Positions 32,587-42,881 of a DNA stretch of 54,634 bases are shown in pieces (position 1 is the stretch's first letter; each line of letters begins with the position of its first letter). Source of the stretch: an uncultured Oscillospiraceae bacterium (GTDB taxonomy: Bacteria; Bacillota; Clostridia; Oscillospirales; Acutalibacteraceae); NCBI GenBank assembly GCA_900547305.1, contig URGH01000007.1:1-54634 (forward strand). Reading direction: 5' to 3'. The notes beneath the pieces were generated by a model. That model ran no database searches. It was not told the DNA's origin and saw only the letters and a list, made by a program, of their open reading frames with translations. The position numbers were made by a program, and so were the translations under genes.

Positions 32587-35073
32587 ATGGGATTTATTAA
32601 AACAATTATTTTAAAGCATAAAGAAAAGGTTAAAACCCGAAATCAATTATGCGATAATTTAATCATGCAAATTGATGCTGCTCTAAACGAGGTTGAATTT
32701 TTATTTTCGGATTCTCAATCTTTTGTTGAACCCTTGCAAGAGAATATATGGAAGAAGCGTAATGCGAAAATAATTTTAGGCACCGGCATTACCAATATAC
32801 ATGAATTAAAGAAAGCAGAACACTATAACACCCTTTTGAATAAGCAAGTAGAATTGGTACGCACTTCCGATTCGCTCAGAGAACGAATCAGTTTACATAA
32901 TGATAAAGTAGCCAACGCAAAAATTCAGAATGCGTATGAGTTGATTGGTGAGATTGAGGGCAAAAGACTAGACAGACAACAGATGACTTGCATTATAAAG
33001 GATGCGCATAACCATCTTGTGATTGCCGGAGCAGGAACCGGAAAGACAACTACAATTATCGGTAAAATCAAGTTTTTACTTAAAACTGAAATGTATAAAC
33101 CGGAAGATATTTTAGTTTTATCATTTACGAATGCGTCAGCGAGTGAAATGAGCGAACGAATTAACAAGGAAATCGGTTGTAATATAGAGGCGTATACATT
33201 TCATAAGCTTGGATTAAACATTATTACTAAGGTTAATGGGATCGTACCTAAAATTACGCAATTAAACATGCGCAAATTTATTAAAGAACAGTTATCGCTT
33301 AATATGCAATCGGATGTATATTTGAATTTATTGAGTTCATATTTATTGTATAATCGAGTCGTTTCCAAATCCGAATTTGAATTTAAAACACAAGCAGAAT
33401 ATGACGAATACCTTAAATTAAATCCACCGACAACAATAAATAATGAGTTGGTAAAAAGCTATGGCGAAATGGATATTGCAAACTATCTGTCACAAAACGG
33501 TATACAATATATCTATGAATGGCCTTATAAATTTGATACGCGTACAAGCGAATATGGGCAGTATAACCCGGATTTTTATTTACCTGAATATGACATATAC
33601 ATTGAATATTTCGGAATAAACAAAAATGGTGAAGTACCTGCCTATTTCAAAGGCTCTAACGGTATGACTGCTACGCAGGCATATCAGTCATCTATGGAGT
33701 GGAAGCGGGAAACGCATAGCACAAATAAAACTACTTTGATAGAGTGTTATGCGTATGAAAAATTTGAAGGAGCATTACTTGAAAATTTAAAAGAAAAACT
33801 TGTTTTAAAAGGGGTAAAACTAAGACCAAAGACTACGAAAGAATTATGGGAACAAATTTCGGCTGAGGGTGATTCTGTTTTAGATGGGATTATTGAATTA
33901 TTTGAAACAGTTATTAATCTTATAAAGAGCAACGGATATACAATTGAAACAGTGCGGCAGATAAATACCCAAAACAGCAATGTGGAGACTAATTGCGCAA
34001 TTATTTCGCTGCTTGAGCCTATATACAACTCTTATTGCAACTATTTAACTAAACACAAAGAAATAGACTTCAATGATATGATTAATATTGCAACAAAATA
34101 TGTGGAACAAGGAAAATACATACATTCTTATAAATATGTAATTGTAGACGAATATCAGGATATATCAAAAGCGCGTTTTTCTTTGCTGAACAGTATGAGA
34201 AAAATCGGTGATTATAACTTGTTTTGCGTTGGTGATGACTGGCAAAGCATTTATAGATTTGCGGGCAGCGATATTGGATTTATCTTAAATTTTGAACGCT
34301 ATTGGGGTTCTACTGAAATAAGTAAAATAGAGACAACATACCGTTTTTCGCAAAAGCTCATAGAAATCAGCGGCAATTTTATCATGCAAAACCCCACACA
34401 AATTAAAAAATCTATAAAAGGAAATAATAATTCTGTTGGATTTGCATTAGGCGAGATTAACGGGTACAATGATAAATATGCTGTTGAATTTATGGTAAGA
34501 AAGCTTGAAGATTTATGCAAAAACAGTAGCGTGTTTTTTATTGGAAGGTATTCTTTTGATGTCAAATTATTGAATGACAGCGGATTACTGGATTGCCAAT
34601 ATAATAAAGTCAGCGGATTTGTTGATGTTAAATACAGTAAGCGCACTGACCTTAAAATGAATTTTATTACGGCACATAAATCAAAGGGATTGCAGGCGGA
34701 TTATGTCTTTATTATTAATAACAAAAAATCAAGAATGGGCTTCCCGAGTAAGATACAAGACGCGGCGATTTTGAATTTATTGCTTGATAATTGCGATTCT
34801 TACCCTTATGCAGAAGAACGCAGACTTTTTTATGTCGCTATGACAAGAGCAAAGAAAAAAGTTTTTCTTGTCACAGTTAATAATCAGGAGTCTGAATTTG
34901 CACAGGAATTAAAAAACCGATACAGGGAAGAATTAAAGCGTGAGCAATGGGAGTGTCCTTTGTGCGGCGGGAAATTGTTAAAAAAGAAAGGACCATACGG
35001 TGAATTTTTTGGGTGTTCAAATTATAAGACCACCGGTTGCAAATATAAAAGAAAAATCATTAAATCTGAATAA
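32587..35073 (+). CDS. UvrD/HelD-like superfamily 1 helicase with inserted nuclease-like domain and zinc ribbon
   Basis: 828 aa. Walker A GAGTGKTT (near 148-155), SFTNASASEM, Walker B VDEYQD, GDDWQSIYRFAGSD, YRFS, TAHKSKGLQADYV and VAMTRAKKKV form a complete SF1A helicase of the helicase IV type. An insertion (about 285-400) has E in YGEMDIANYL, NPDFYLPE and IEYFG followed by EWK, the layout of a PD-(D/E)xK nuclease. The C-terminus has CPLCGG...GCSNYKTTGCKYK, a topoisomerase-type zinc ribbon. The gene is clearly more AT-rich than its flanks and lies between direct repeats inside addB, so it is probably acquired. Its role may be repair or phage defence; this is inference. Confidence 0.9.
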   Translation: MGFIKTIILKHKEKVKTRNQLCDNLIMQIDAALNEVEFLFSDSQSFVEPLQENIWKKRNAKIILGTGITNIHELKKAEHYNTLLNKQVELVRTSDSLRERISLHNDKVANAKIQNAYELIGEIEGKRLDRQQMTCIIKDAHNHLVIAGAGTGKTTTIIGKIKFLLKTEMYKPEDILVLSFTNASASEMSERINKEIGCNIEAYTFHKLGLNIITKVNGIVPKITQLNMRKFIKEQLSLNMQSDVYLNLLSSYLLYNRVVSKSEFEFKTQAEYDEYLKLNPPTTINNELVKSYGEMDIANYLSQNGIQYIYEWPYKFDTRTSEYGQYNPDFYLPEYDIYIEYFGINKNGEVPAYFKGSNGMTATQAYQSSMEWKRETHSTNKTTLIECYAYEKFEGALLENLKEKLVLKGVKLRPKTTKELWEQISAEGDSVLDGIIELFETVINLIKSNGYTIETVRQINTQNSNVETNCAIISLLEPIYNSYCNYLTKHKEIDFNDMINIATKYVEQGKYIHSYKYVIVDEYQDISKARFSLLNSMRKIGDYNLFCVGDDWQSIYRFAGSDIGFILNFERYWGSTEISKIETTYRFSQKLIEISGNFIMQNPTQIKKSIKGNNNSVGFALGEINGYNDKYAVEFMVRKLEDLCKNSSVFFIGRYSFDVKLLNDSGLLDCQYNKVSGFVDVKYSKRTDLKMNFITAHKSKGLQADYVFIINNKKSRMGFPSKIQDAAILNLLLDNCDSYPYAEERRLFYVAMTRAKKKVFLVTVNNQESEFAQELKNRYREELKREQWECPLCGGKLLKKKGPYGEFFGCSNYKTTGCKYKRKIIKSE

Positions 35074-35090
35074 TATCGATTATAATTTAT

Positions 35091-35111
35091 TCGGAAAACA
35101 ACACTTTCCGA
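35091..35111 (+). terminator. possible weak terminator after the helicase gene
   Basis: TCGGAAA / TTTCCGA stem with a 7-nt loop, 18 nt after the helicase stop. No T-run follows, so read-through into addB is likely. Confidence 0.3.
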
Positions 35112-35185
35112 GCAAACAAATCTTATGTAATTGAAATGGTGTTACTAATAGTTCTTTATTGAATGTCCGTATTAAAATATATTCG

Positions 35186-35221
35186 GGTGAAAAATGTGCT
35201 TAAATTTATTTTCGGGCGCCC
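35186..35221 (+). repeat. right 36-bp direct repeat flanking the helicase insertion
   Basis: Identical to 32460-32495, offset 2726 bp. It carries the ribosome binding site, GTG start and first codons of the intact addB, so the inserted segment restores the reading frame. Confidence 0.95.
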
Positions 35222-38200
35222 CACGTCCGGTAAAACATACCAAATTCTTGAAAAAATAAAGCGGCAAAACGCTGCGGGCAGGCAGTGCGTGCTTATAGTG
35301 CCCGAGCAGTTCTCCTTTGAAAGCGAGCGGGCGGTTTTGCGCGCGCTCGGCGATAAGGCGGCGCTCGGCGTTACGGTTACAAGCTTTACGCGCCTTTGCG
35401 ACGAGGTGGGCAGGTACGCTGGCGGAATTGCGGGCGTTACCCTTACCGACGCGCAAAAGGTAATATTTATGAACCGCGCGCTGCGCTCGCTTGAAACGGA
35501 GCTTACTTTATGGCGTAAATACTGCCGCTCGGTAAGCTTTGCAAAAACAATGCTTGATACCGTGGGCGAGTTTAAAATAAACGCCGTGTCGCCCGAGAAT
35601 TTAAGAGCCGCCGCCGAAGCGACCGAGAGCGCCGCGCTTAAAGCAAAGCTCTGGAACACCGCGCTTATATACGAGACCTACGACGCACTTGTGGGGGAGC
35701 GGTTTTTAGACCCCGCCGACCGCCTTACAAAGCTTTACAGGCAGCTTGAGGATTTTCGTTATTTTGAAAAAAAGGATGTTTTTATAGACTCATTCAAGGG
35801 TTTTACGGGTCAGCAGTTTGCGCTGATTGACAGAATTTCAGCCCAGGCGGACAGCCTGACCGTGGCACTGACCGACGCGCCCGAAATTAAGGGCGAGTTT
35901 GGCATCTTTTCAAATATTCGCATTTCGGCAGAGAAAATACGCCGCGCCGCCAAGCGCTACCGTATGGCAGAGGATGAACCGCTGATTTTGGGCGCGCGCG
36001 GCACTGCGGCGGCGGGTATAGCGGCGGTGGAAAGGCTTATTTCGGGCGGCACCCCCGAAAAAACGGAAAACGACGGCTCGCTTACCGTTTGCGCGGCAGA
36101 TACCGCGGCGGAAGAGGCGGAGTTCGCCGTGAGAAATATTCGCCGCCTTGTGCGTACGGAGGGCTACCGCTACCGCGATTTTGTAATAATAGCGCGGGAC
36201 GCGGAGCGGTATGATGACTTTATAAACGCCGCGTGCGAGACCTACGGCGTTCCCTGCTTTTCGGATAAACGCCGCCCGCTTTCTGCATTTCCGCTTGCCG
36301 CCCTTGCTGATGCGGCAATACAGGCTATACTTAAAAACGACAGCGAGAGCATACTCCGTTTTCACAAAACGGGGCTGGGAACGCTTAATACCGACGAAAT
36401 AGCAAAGCTCGAAAATTACGTCACCCTTTGGAATATTGAGGGGGATATGTGGCGGCGCGAGTGGGTTATGGATGTGCGCGGCTTTGTATCGGACGATACA
36501 GAACCCGATGAAAAAGCGCTCGGCGAAATAAATGCATTGCGCCTAAAGGCAACCGCTCCGCTTGAAAAGCTGCGAGCGGAATTCGGCGGCACGGCGGAAA
36601 ATATGGCGGCGGCACTGGTGCGGCTTTTTGAAGAATGTGACGCGGCGGGCAAATTAGCCGCTATGTCGCGGGAATTTTTGAATAATTCCGAGGAATTTTC
36701 TTCGGACGTTTTAAAGCAAAGCTACGATAAATATATGAAGCTGCTTGACAGCATTGCCGCCTGTTTCGGTGCGCGCGAGGTGGGAAAACACGAATTCCGC
36801 GAGGTTTTAAGCATGGCTGTTTCGTTTGAAACGGTGGGCTCTGTTCCGCGTTTTCTCGATGAAGTCACCTTCGGCGCGGCGGACAGGATACGCCCCTCGC
36901 GCCCGAAAGTCGCCTTTATTTTGGGGGCTAACCAGGGAGTTTTTCCGAAAGAAATATCCGCCTCGGGCATTTTCGGAATATCCGACCGCAAAAGCCTTAT
37001 AGCGCTCGGCGTTGATATTCCCGATAAATCGGTATCGGCGGCGACCGATGAAAATTATCTGGTTTACTGCAACCTATGCTGCCCGTCGGATAAACTTTTT
37101 ATTTCCTACGCGCGGCGTTCGCTCACGGGCGATAATATAGAGCCCTCGGCATTTGTGCAGGAGATAACCGAGAATATAGCTCACGGCTTTATTACCGAGC
37201 CCGAGGAAAGAATAACCGAATTAAACCTGCCCGAAACCGGGGCGGCGGCATACTCGGAGCTTTGCCGCAGAAGAAACGCCGAAAACGGCGGTGCTGAGGA
37301 AATACGGGCGGCGCTTGCGGGCACAGATGAATATAAAAAAGCAGAATACATCGAAAAAAGGCTTTCGGGCGCGCCCGCCGCTATCGGGAAAGATACGGCG
37401 CGGCGACTTTTCGGAGAAGAAATTAAAATGTCCGCCTCGCGGCTTGATACCTTTAACCGCTGCCGTTTCGGCTTTTTTTGCCGTTACGGACTTTCGGTTA
37501 AAAAATTGCAGCCTGCCGAATTTGACGTTTTGCAGCGCGGCACGGTGGTACACTACTGCCTTGAAAGGTTTATAAAGGAATACGGCAAGGGCGTGGCGGG
37601 ATTAACGCCCGAGAAAATTGAGGAGCTTACAGACGGCTACATAAACGATTATCTTGACGGCGTTACGGGCTACCGCGCCGTTGAAACCGCGCGGGGCAGG
37701 TTTTTGGTCTCGCGAATTTCGCGCTCGGTTAAAGAGGTGGCGAAAAGGCTTGCCGAAGAGTTTGCCCAAAGCGGATTTGAGCCTGTTGCCTGCGAGCTTA
37801 AAATAGGCGGCGAGGGTGAAAAGCTTGAATTTCCGTATGACGGCGGCAAAATATCCGTTTCGGGCAGTATTGACCGCGTAGATAAATTCGGCGGTTATAT
37901 ACGCGTTGTGGATTATAAAACAGGCAGTAAAAAGTTTAAATTACCCGATATTCTTTTCGGGCTTAATTTGCAAATGCTTTTGTACCTTTATGCCGCGGTG
38001 CGGGGCGCGGGGCTGCCCGATGAAGACGCGGCGGGAATACTGTATATGCCCTCAAAGCGCGATACTACCGATAAGGGTATGGCTATGAACGGTCTTATTC
38101 GCAAGGATGAGGAAATAGTTACCGCAATGGACAGGGAAAAGCAGGGTGATTTTGTACCGAAATACGCCGTTACCAAAAGCGGCGAGCTTAAAAAGACCTG

Positions 38201-38456
38201 CACCTCGTTTATTTCGGCGGATGAGTTTTCGGAAATTTTCGATTTTATTGAAAGAATTATGAAAAGAACGGGGAACACCGTAGCCTCGGGCGATATTGCC
38301 GTAAGCCCGGTTGACGGCAGAGAAACGCCCGCCTGCAAATACTGCGATTTTGCATCTGTTTGCGGCAGGGAGGACGAGCCCTGCTTCCGTGTTCCCGACC
38401 TTAAAAACGAGGAAATTTTTGAAAAGCTGAAGGAGGGTGATGAATATGGCGTTTAA
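35196..38456 (+). CDS. addB: ATP-dependent helicase/nuclease subunit B (AddB)
   Basis: Subunit of the AddAB double-strand-break resection enzyme. It is 1086 aa from GTG 35196 (GGGTG six nt upstream; the ATG at 35163 belongs to inserted DNA). Walker-A-like GRPTSGKT is at the N-terminus. The C-terminal RecB-family nuclease shows DRVDKFGGYIRVVDYKTGSKKF, and the 4Fe-4S cluster Cys are visible as one in FNRCRFGFFC and three in CKYCDFASVC. It overlaps addA. Its native promoter has been separated from it by the helicase segment. Confidence 0.95.
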   Translation: MLKFIFGRPTSGKTYQILEKIKRQNAAGRQCVLIVPEQFSFESERAVLRALGDKAALGVTVTSFTRLCDEVGRYAGGIAGVTLTDAQKVIFMNRALRSLETELTLWRKYCRSVSFAKTMLDTVGEFKINAVSPENLRAAAEATESAALKAKLWNTALIYETYDALVGERFLDPADRLTKLYRQLEDFRYFEKKDVFIDSFKGFTGQQFALIDRISAQADSLTVALTDAPEIKGEFGIFSNIRISAEKIRRAAKRYRMAEDEPLILGARGTAAAGIAAVERLISGGTPEKTENDGSLTVCAADTAAEEAEFAVRNIRRLVRTEGYRYRDFVIIARDAERYDDFINAACETYGVPCFSDKRRPLSAFPLAALADAAIQAILKNDSESILRFHKTGLGTLNTDEIAKLENYVTLWNIEGDMWRREWVMDVRGFVSDDTEPDEKALGEINALRLKATAPLEKLRAEFGGTAENMAAALVRLFEECDAAGKLAAMSREFLNNSEEFSSDVLKQSYDKYMKLLDSIAACFGAREVGKHEFREVLSMAVSFETVGSVPRFLDEVTFGAADRIRPSRPKVAFILGANQGVFPKEISASGIFGISDRKSLIALGVDIPDKSVSAATDENYLVYCNLCCPSDKLFISYARRSLTGDNIEPSAFVQEITENIAHGFITEPEERITELNLPETGAAAYSELCRRRNAENGGAEEIRAALAGTDEYKKAEYIEKRLSGAPAAIGKDTARRLFGEEIKMSASRLDTFNRCRFGFFCRYGLSVKKLQPAEFDVLQRGTVVHYCLERFIKEYGKGVAGLTPEKIEELTDGYINDYLDGVTGYRAVETARGRFLVSRISRSVKEVAKRLAEEFAQSGFEPVACELKIGGEGEKLEFPYDGGKISVSGSIDRVDKFGGYIRVVDYKTGSKKFKLPDILFGLNLQMLLYLYAAVRGAGLPDEDAAGILYMPSKRDTTDKGMAMNGLIRKDEEIVTAMDREKQGDFVPKYAVTKSGELKKTCTSFISADEFSEIFDFIERIMKRTGNTVASGDIAVSPVDGRETPACKYCDFASVCGREDEPCFRVPDLKNEEIFEKLKEGDEYGV

Positions 38457-41400
38457 ACCTACCGACGCGCAGCAGGCGGCAATAAACGCGCGCGGGAATA
38501 TTTTGGTTTCCGCTGCGGCGGGTTCGGGCAAGACCGCGGTTTTGGTTGAAAGAGTTATTAAAAGACTGACCGATGAAAACGACCCCATAAGCGCCGACCG
38601 CCTTTTAATAGTTACCTTTACCAACGCAGCCGCCGCCGAAATGCGCACGCGAATTGAAAAGCGACTGGACGCAGAGTGCCGCGCTAACCCTGATAACATA
38701 GGGCTTTTGCGGCAAAGGCAGCTTTTAAGTAACGCGAAAATATGCACCATTGACTCTTTCTGCATAGACCTTGTGCGCGAAAATTTTGAAAGGGTGGGCA
38801 TATCCCCCGATTTTAAAATGAGCGACGGCTATTCTTTGCGTCCGATAGACGAATCGGTGTTAAAAGGTGTGCTTGAAAGGTATTACGAAGAAAACGACCC
38901 GATATTTTTAAAACTTCTTGATACCGTGGGTGCGGAGTACGACGATGGCAATTTTTCCGCCTTTGTGCTTAAAATTTACGATTACAGCCGCCAGTTAGCT
39001 TTCCCGAAAGAGTGGTTTGCGTATCTTCCGAGGGCCTATGAAAACGGCTTCGGGGCGGATAACGAATGGTATAAATACGCGGTGGAAACCGCAGCAAAAA
39101 CCGCCGCGGATATGCAGGCGCTTATTGCCGAGGCGGCGGATATATGCTTAGAGGACGAAAAAACGGCGGAAAAATATCTGCCCGATATTACCGAATCCGC
39201 AAAGCGAATAGGCGCGCTGGCGCGTGCTTGCAATACGTGGGATTGGAACGAAATTTTCGGTTCGCTTTCTGCTTTTTCACTGTCATCCCTGCCGCGCGCA
39301 AACGGGCTTGCGGGGTCGCCGCAGGCAGCTGCCGCAAAGCTTGCCTATAAATATATTGAAAAGGATATAGAACGCCTGAAAAAGCTTTTTTATGCCGATT
39401 CAGCCTTTATAACCGCGCAGTTAAATTCCCTTTACCCGGCAGTACGGCTGCTTTCCGAAATACTTACGGAGTTTGACGAAAAACTATTTGCCGAGTATTC
39501 CGAGCGCGGCACATTTACCTTTCATAACACCGAGCATATGGCTTTGTCGCTTTTGTGCGAGACGGAAAAAACCGAGGGCGACGAGCTTTTAAGGCTTTAC
39601 GACGAGGTTATGGTGGACGAATACCAGGACACAAACGATTTGCAGGATACACTTTTCTACATTCTTTCCCGCCACGGGGAGCGGCTTTTCGCCGTGGGGG
39701 ACGTAAAGCAAAGCATTTACGGCTTTCGCGGGGCAGACCCCTCGAACTTTTTAAGAAAGAAAAACGCCGCCGTGCCGTATGACAAGGCGGGGGATAGTGA
39801 CCCCCAAAAAATTATTTTGGGCAGTAATTTCCGCTGCCGCCCCGAGGTGTGCCGATATATAAACTTCTTTTTTGAGCATATGATGACCGAAAACACGGGC
39901 AGCATAGCCTATAACGAAGAAGAAAGGCTGATACCCGCCGCCGAATACCCCGAAACGGACGAGCCGCCCGCCGAGCTTGATATTATAAGCGTTAAAGGCT
40001 CTGCCGATGAGCAGCTTACAGCCGAGGCGCGGCATATTGCGGAGTATATTAAATCGGCGGTAAAAGGCAAACCGATGATACGCGTGGATGAAAATACCCT
40101 GCGCACGGCGAAATTTTCCGATTTTACAATACTTTTGCGCTCGCCGAAATACAAGGCGGGAATTATTGCAAAGGAGCTGCGGAAACACGGTGTTCCCGCA
40201 AATTTTTCCGCCGAGAGCTTTGCCGAAACTACCGAAATATCGGTATTTTTGGCGCTTTTAAAGGTCATTGATAACCCTGAATCGGATATTGAGCTGCTAT
40301 GCGTGCTGCTTTCTCCCATATTCGGGTTTACGCCCGAGGAGACTGCGAATTTACGCATAAACAGGCGGCGCGTCAGCCTTTATTCGGCGCTTGTGTTTGC
40401 CGCCGAAAACGGCGATATACACGCAAAAAATACCCTTGATACGCTGCAAAAATACCGCCTTTTAAGCGTTACGCTGCCGCTTTCAAAGCTTATAATGCGG
40501 CTGCTTGGCAGCACCGATTATTTAAACACCGTCTCGGCAGGTAAAGAGGGCATACGCCGCCGCAATAACCTACTGCTGCTTGCAAGCTACGCCACGCAAT
40601 ACGAGACGGATGCAGGGCGCGGCATAGGCGGGTTTGTGAGGTTTATTTTAAAGCAATCCGAAAGCGGAATTAAATCAGCCGCGGCGGGCTCCGCGGGCGA
40701 TACGGTAAATATTATGAGCATACACGCCTCAAAAGGGCTGCAATTCCCCGTTTGCATTGTGGCAGACACCACCGCAGCTTTTAACGACGGCGATGCGCGC
40801 GAGGATACGCTCTTTTCGGCGGAGCACGGCATAGGCTTCAGGTATTTTGACGAGGCGGCAAAAACCCGCTTTACCACAATATGCCGCGAGGTGATAATTG
40901 ATAAACAGCGCCAAACCGCAAAAGAGGAGGAACTGCGGCTTTTGTATGTTGCAATGACCCGCACGCAGGATAAGCTTATGCTTATATCCTCTGTAAGTGA
41001 CGCGAAAAAAGCGGTTGCCGAGGGGCTTTCCGACCTGACCCTTTGCGGCGGTCAGCCCGACAAGCTTTTCTCCTGCTTTAAGTCCTATTCAAAATGGCTG
41101 CTGGTATCTGCGCTGCTGCACCCGGACGGCAGGGAACTGCGCGGAAACGGAGCAAATATTATACCCGATACTACCGACAGCCGCCTTTTCTTGAGGGTGA
41201 TATACCCCGAGCCTGAAAACGACGAGGAAAAGACGGACAAAAAAGAGAAATACGCGCCCGATAATGAGTTGACCGAAAAAATACGGGAAAGCATTTCTTT
41301 TGAGTACCCCTATGCGCCGCTTTTGCAGGTGGAAGCCAAAAGCTCAGTTTCGGCGCTGGCAAATAAGGCTGAAAGCGATAAATTCGCGTTTTCGGCGCGC

Positions 41401-41931
41401 CCTGCGTTTATGAGCAAGGGCGGAATTACCGCCGCCGAGCGCGGCACCGCGACCCACCGTGTAATGGAGTTTATAGACTTTAATAAAGCCGACGAATTGG
41501 ACGCGGAGCTTGAAAGGCTTTACGAGTGGCAGTATTTAAGCGAGCGGGAATATAACGCCGTGCCGAGGGATAAAATTAAAGCATTTTTTGAAAGCGATAT
41601 TTTCGCGCGCATAAAAAAATCCCCCTTAGTTAAAAGGGAGATGAGGTTTTTAACCGAGCTGCCTGCAAATAAGCTGCTTGCAAACCCCGATAAAGCGTTT
41701 GATAACGAAAAAATAATCGTTCAGGGCGCGGTAGACCTCTGTTTTGAGGAAGACGGCGGAATAGTGGTGCTTGATTTTAAAACCGACCACGCCGAAAACG
41801 GAGAAGCCCTGATTGATGCTTACGGCGGTCAGCTTGCAATTTATGCGCTTGCCTGTGAAAAAATATTTGAAAAGCCTGTAAAACAGACCGTTATTTATTC
41901 CTTTGCGCTGTCAAAGGAAATTGAAGTTTAA
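38446..41931 (+). CDS. addA: ATP-dependent helicase/nuclease subunit A (AddA)
   Basis: Helicase and nuclease subunit that unwinds and trims DNA ends to Chi. It is 1161 aa from ATG 38446, with AGGAGG 9 nt upstream; GTG 38437 and ATG 38440 are too close to it. Motifs: AAAGSGKTAVLVERV, FTNAAAAEMRTRI, VDEYQDTND, AVGDVKQSIYGFRGADP, MSIHASKGLQFPV, LYVAMTRTQDKL, and the nuclease VVLDFKTDH near the C-terminus. The start lies inside the end of addB, giving tight coupling. Confidence 0.97.
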   Translation: MAFKPTDAQQAAINARGNILVSAAAGSGKTAVLVERVIKRLTDENDPISADRLLIVTFTNAAAAEMRTRIEKRLDAECRANPDNIGLLRQRQLLSNAKICTIDSFCIDLVRENFERVGISPDFKMSDGYSLRPIDESVLKGVLERYYEENDPIFLKLLDTVGAEYDDGNFSAFVLKIYDYSRQLAFPKEWFAYLPRAYENGFGADNEWYKYAVETAAKTAADMQALIAEAADICLEDEKTAEKYLPDITESAKRIGALARACNTWDWNEIFGSLSAFSLSSLPRANGLAGSPQAAAAKLAYKYIEKDIERLKKLFYADSAFITAQLNSLYPAVRLLSEILTEFDEKLFAEYSERGTFTFHNTEHMALSLLCETEKTEGDELLRLYDEVMVDEYQDTNDLQDTLFYILSRHGERLFAVGDVKQSIYGFRGADPSNFLRKKNAAVPYDKAGDSDPQKIILGSNFRCRPEVCRYINFFFEHMMTENTGSIAYNEEERLIPAAEYPETDEPPAELDIISVKGSADEQLTAEARHIAEYIKSAVKGKPMIRVDENTLRTAKFSDFTILLRSPKYKAGIIAKELRKHGVPANFSAESFAETTEISVFLALLKVIDNPESDIELLCVLLSPIFGFTPEETANLRINRRRVSLYSALVFAAENGDIHAKNTLDTLQKYRLLSVTLPLSKLIMRLLGSTDYLNTVSAGKEGIRRRNNLLLLASYATQYETDAGRGIGGFVRFILKQSESGIKSAAAGSAGDTVNIMSIHASKGLQFPVCIVADTTAAFNDGDAREDTLFSAEHGIGFRYFDEAAKTRFTTICREVIIDKQRQTAKEEELRLLYVAMTRTQDKLMLISSVSDAKKAVAEGLSDLTLCGGQPDKLFSCFKSYSKWLLVSALLHPDGRELRGNGANIIPDTTDSRLFLRVIYPEPENDEEKTDKKEKYAPDNELTEKIRESISFEYPYAPLLQVEAKSSVSALANKAESDKFAFSARPAFMSKGGITAAERGTATHRVMEFIDFNKADELDAELERLYEWQYLSEREYNAVPRDKIKAFFESDIFARIKKSPLVKREMRFLTELPANKLLANPDKAFDNEKIIVQGAVDLCFEEDGGIVVLDFKTDHAENGEALIDAYGGQLAIYALACEKIFEKPVKQTVIYSFALSKEIEV

Positions 41932-42005
41932 CATCCGTCAGCACATATAGTCAGGAAACGCCGCCTTTATTATGATAGACTGTAATCACGAAAGGGGGAG
42001 TAAAA

Positions 42006-42881
42006 ATGAATTGGATACAGGGAATACAAAGGGCTATTGATTATGTGGAAGAAAATATAACCGAGGAAATTGACTTTGAAAAGGCTGCGCGGCAGGCATA
42101 TTCTTCTTCATTTCATTTTCAAAGGGTGTTCGGTATTCTTTGCGGTTTAAGTTTGGGCGATTATATTCGTATGCGCAGGCTTTCCCTTGCGGGCGAGGAG
42201 CTTTCAAAGGGAAACGCTAAAATTATAGATATAGCGCTGAAATACGGCTACGATACGCCCGAGAGCTTTTCCCGCGCCTTTACCCGATTTCACGGCATTA
42301 CGCCGAGCGAGGCAAAGCACGGCGGAAATGTTAAAATATTTACTCCGCTTTCCGTAAAATTAACCTTAACGGGAGGCAGTAAAATGGATTACAGAATTGA
42401 AAAAAGAGACGCGTTTCAGGTGGTATGCAAGCGCAAGAGTGTAAGCAAGCCGCTTTCGGCATATGCTACCGAGGATATTACCGCAATGTGGCGCGAATAC
42501 GGTGCTGACGGCACGCTGGAAAAGCTTATCGCCTGCATACCGCAAAACCCGGTAATGAAAGGTCTGCTCGGTATTTGCTTTTCTTCGGAGCTGAGCGCCG
42601 GCCGGTTTCCCTACGGCATAGGCGCAGAGTACGACGGCAGAAAGGTTGACGGCGACTTAGAGGTAATTACAATACCCGCAAGCACCTTTGCGGTGTTTAA
42701 AAGTAAGGGCAAAATGCCCGACGCCTTTGTGGAAACCTACCACAGGATAGTTACGGAATTTTTCCCGCAAAGCTCGCAGTATGAGTATGGCGAAAGCGTT
42801 GAATTTGAAGTTTATCCGTCGCAAAATACCGACGACCCGAACTACGAGTGCGAAATTTGGATAGCGGTGAAAGAAAAATAA
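42006..42881 (+). CDS. AraC-family regulator with GyrI-like effector-binding domain
   Basis: 291 aa. Here the double helix-turn-helix is N-terminal (about 8-105: SSFHFQRVFGILCGLSLGDYIRMRRL and TPESFSRAFTRFHGITPSEAK). The C-terminal half is a GyrI/BmrR-type effector-binding fold (FQVVCKRKSVS...SEVxEFEVYP...YECEIWIAV). Such regulators sense drugs or small hydrophobic ligands. AAAGGGGGAG precedes the ATG. No obvious target gene is adjacent, and the stop codon abuts an intergenic repeat. Confidence 0.92.
   Translation: MNWIQGIQRAIDYVEENITEEIDFEKAARQAYSSSFHFQRVFGILCGLSLGDYIRMRRLSLAGEELSKGNAKIIDIALKYGYDTPESFSRAFTRFHGITPSEAKHGGNVKIFTPLSVKLTLTGGSKMDYRIEKRDAFQVVCKRKSVSKPLSAYATEDITAMWREYGADGTLEKLIACIPQNPVMKGLLGICFSSELSAGRFPYGIGAEYDGRKVDGDLEVITIPASTFAVFKSKGKMPDAFVETYHRIVTEFFPQSSQYEYGESVEFEVYPSQNTDDPNYECEIWIAVKEK

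Noticed and set aside
32496..35185. Helicase segment as an insertion sequence or transposon
   Set aside because: No transposase, integrase or terminal inverted repeats are seen; the only boundary signal is the direct repeat.
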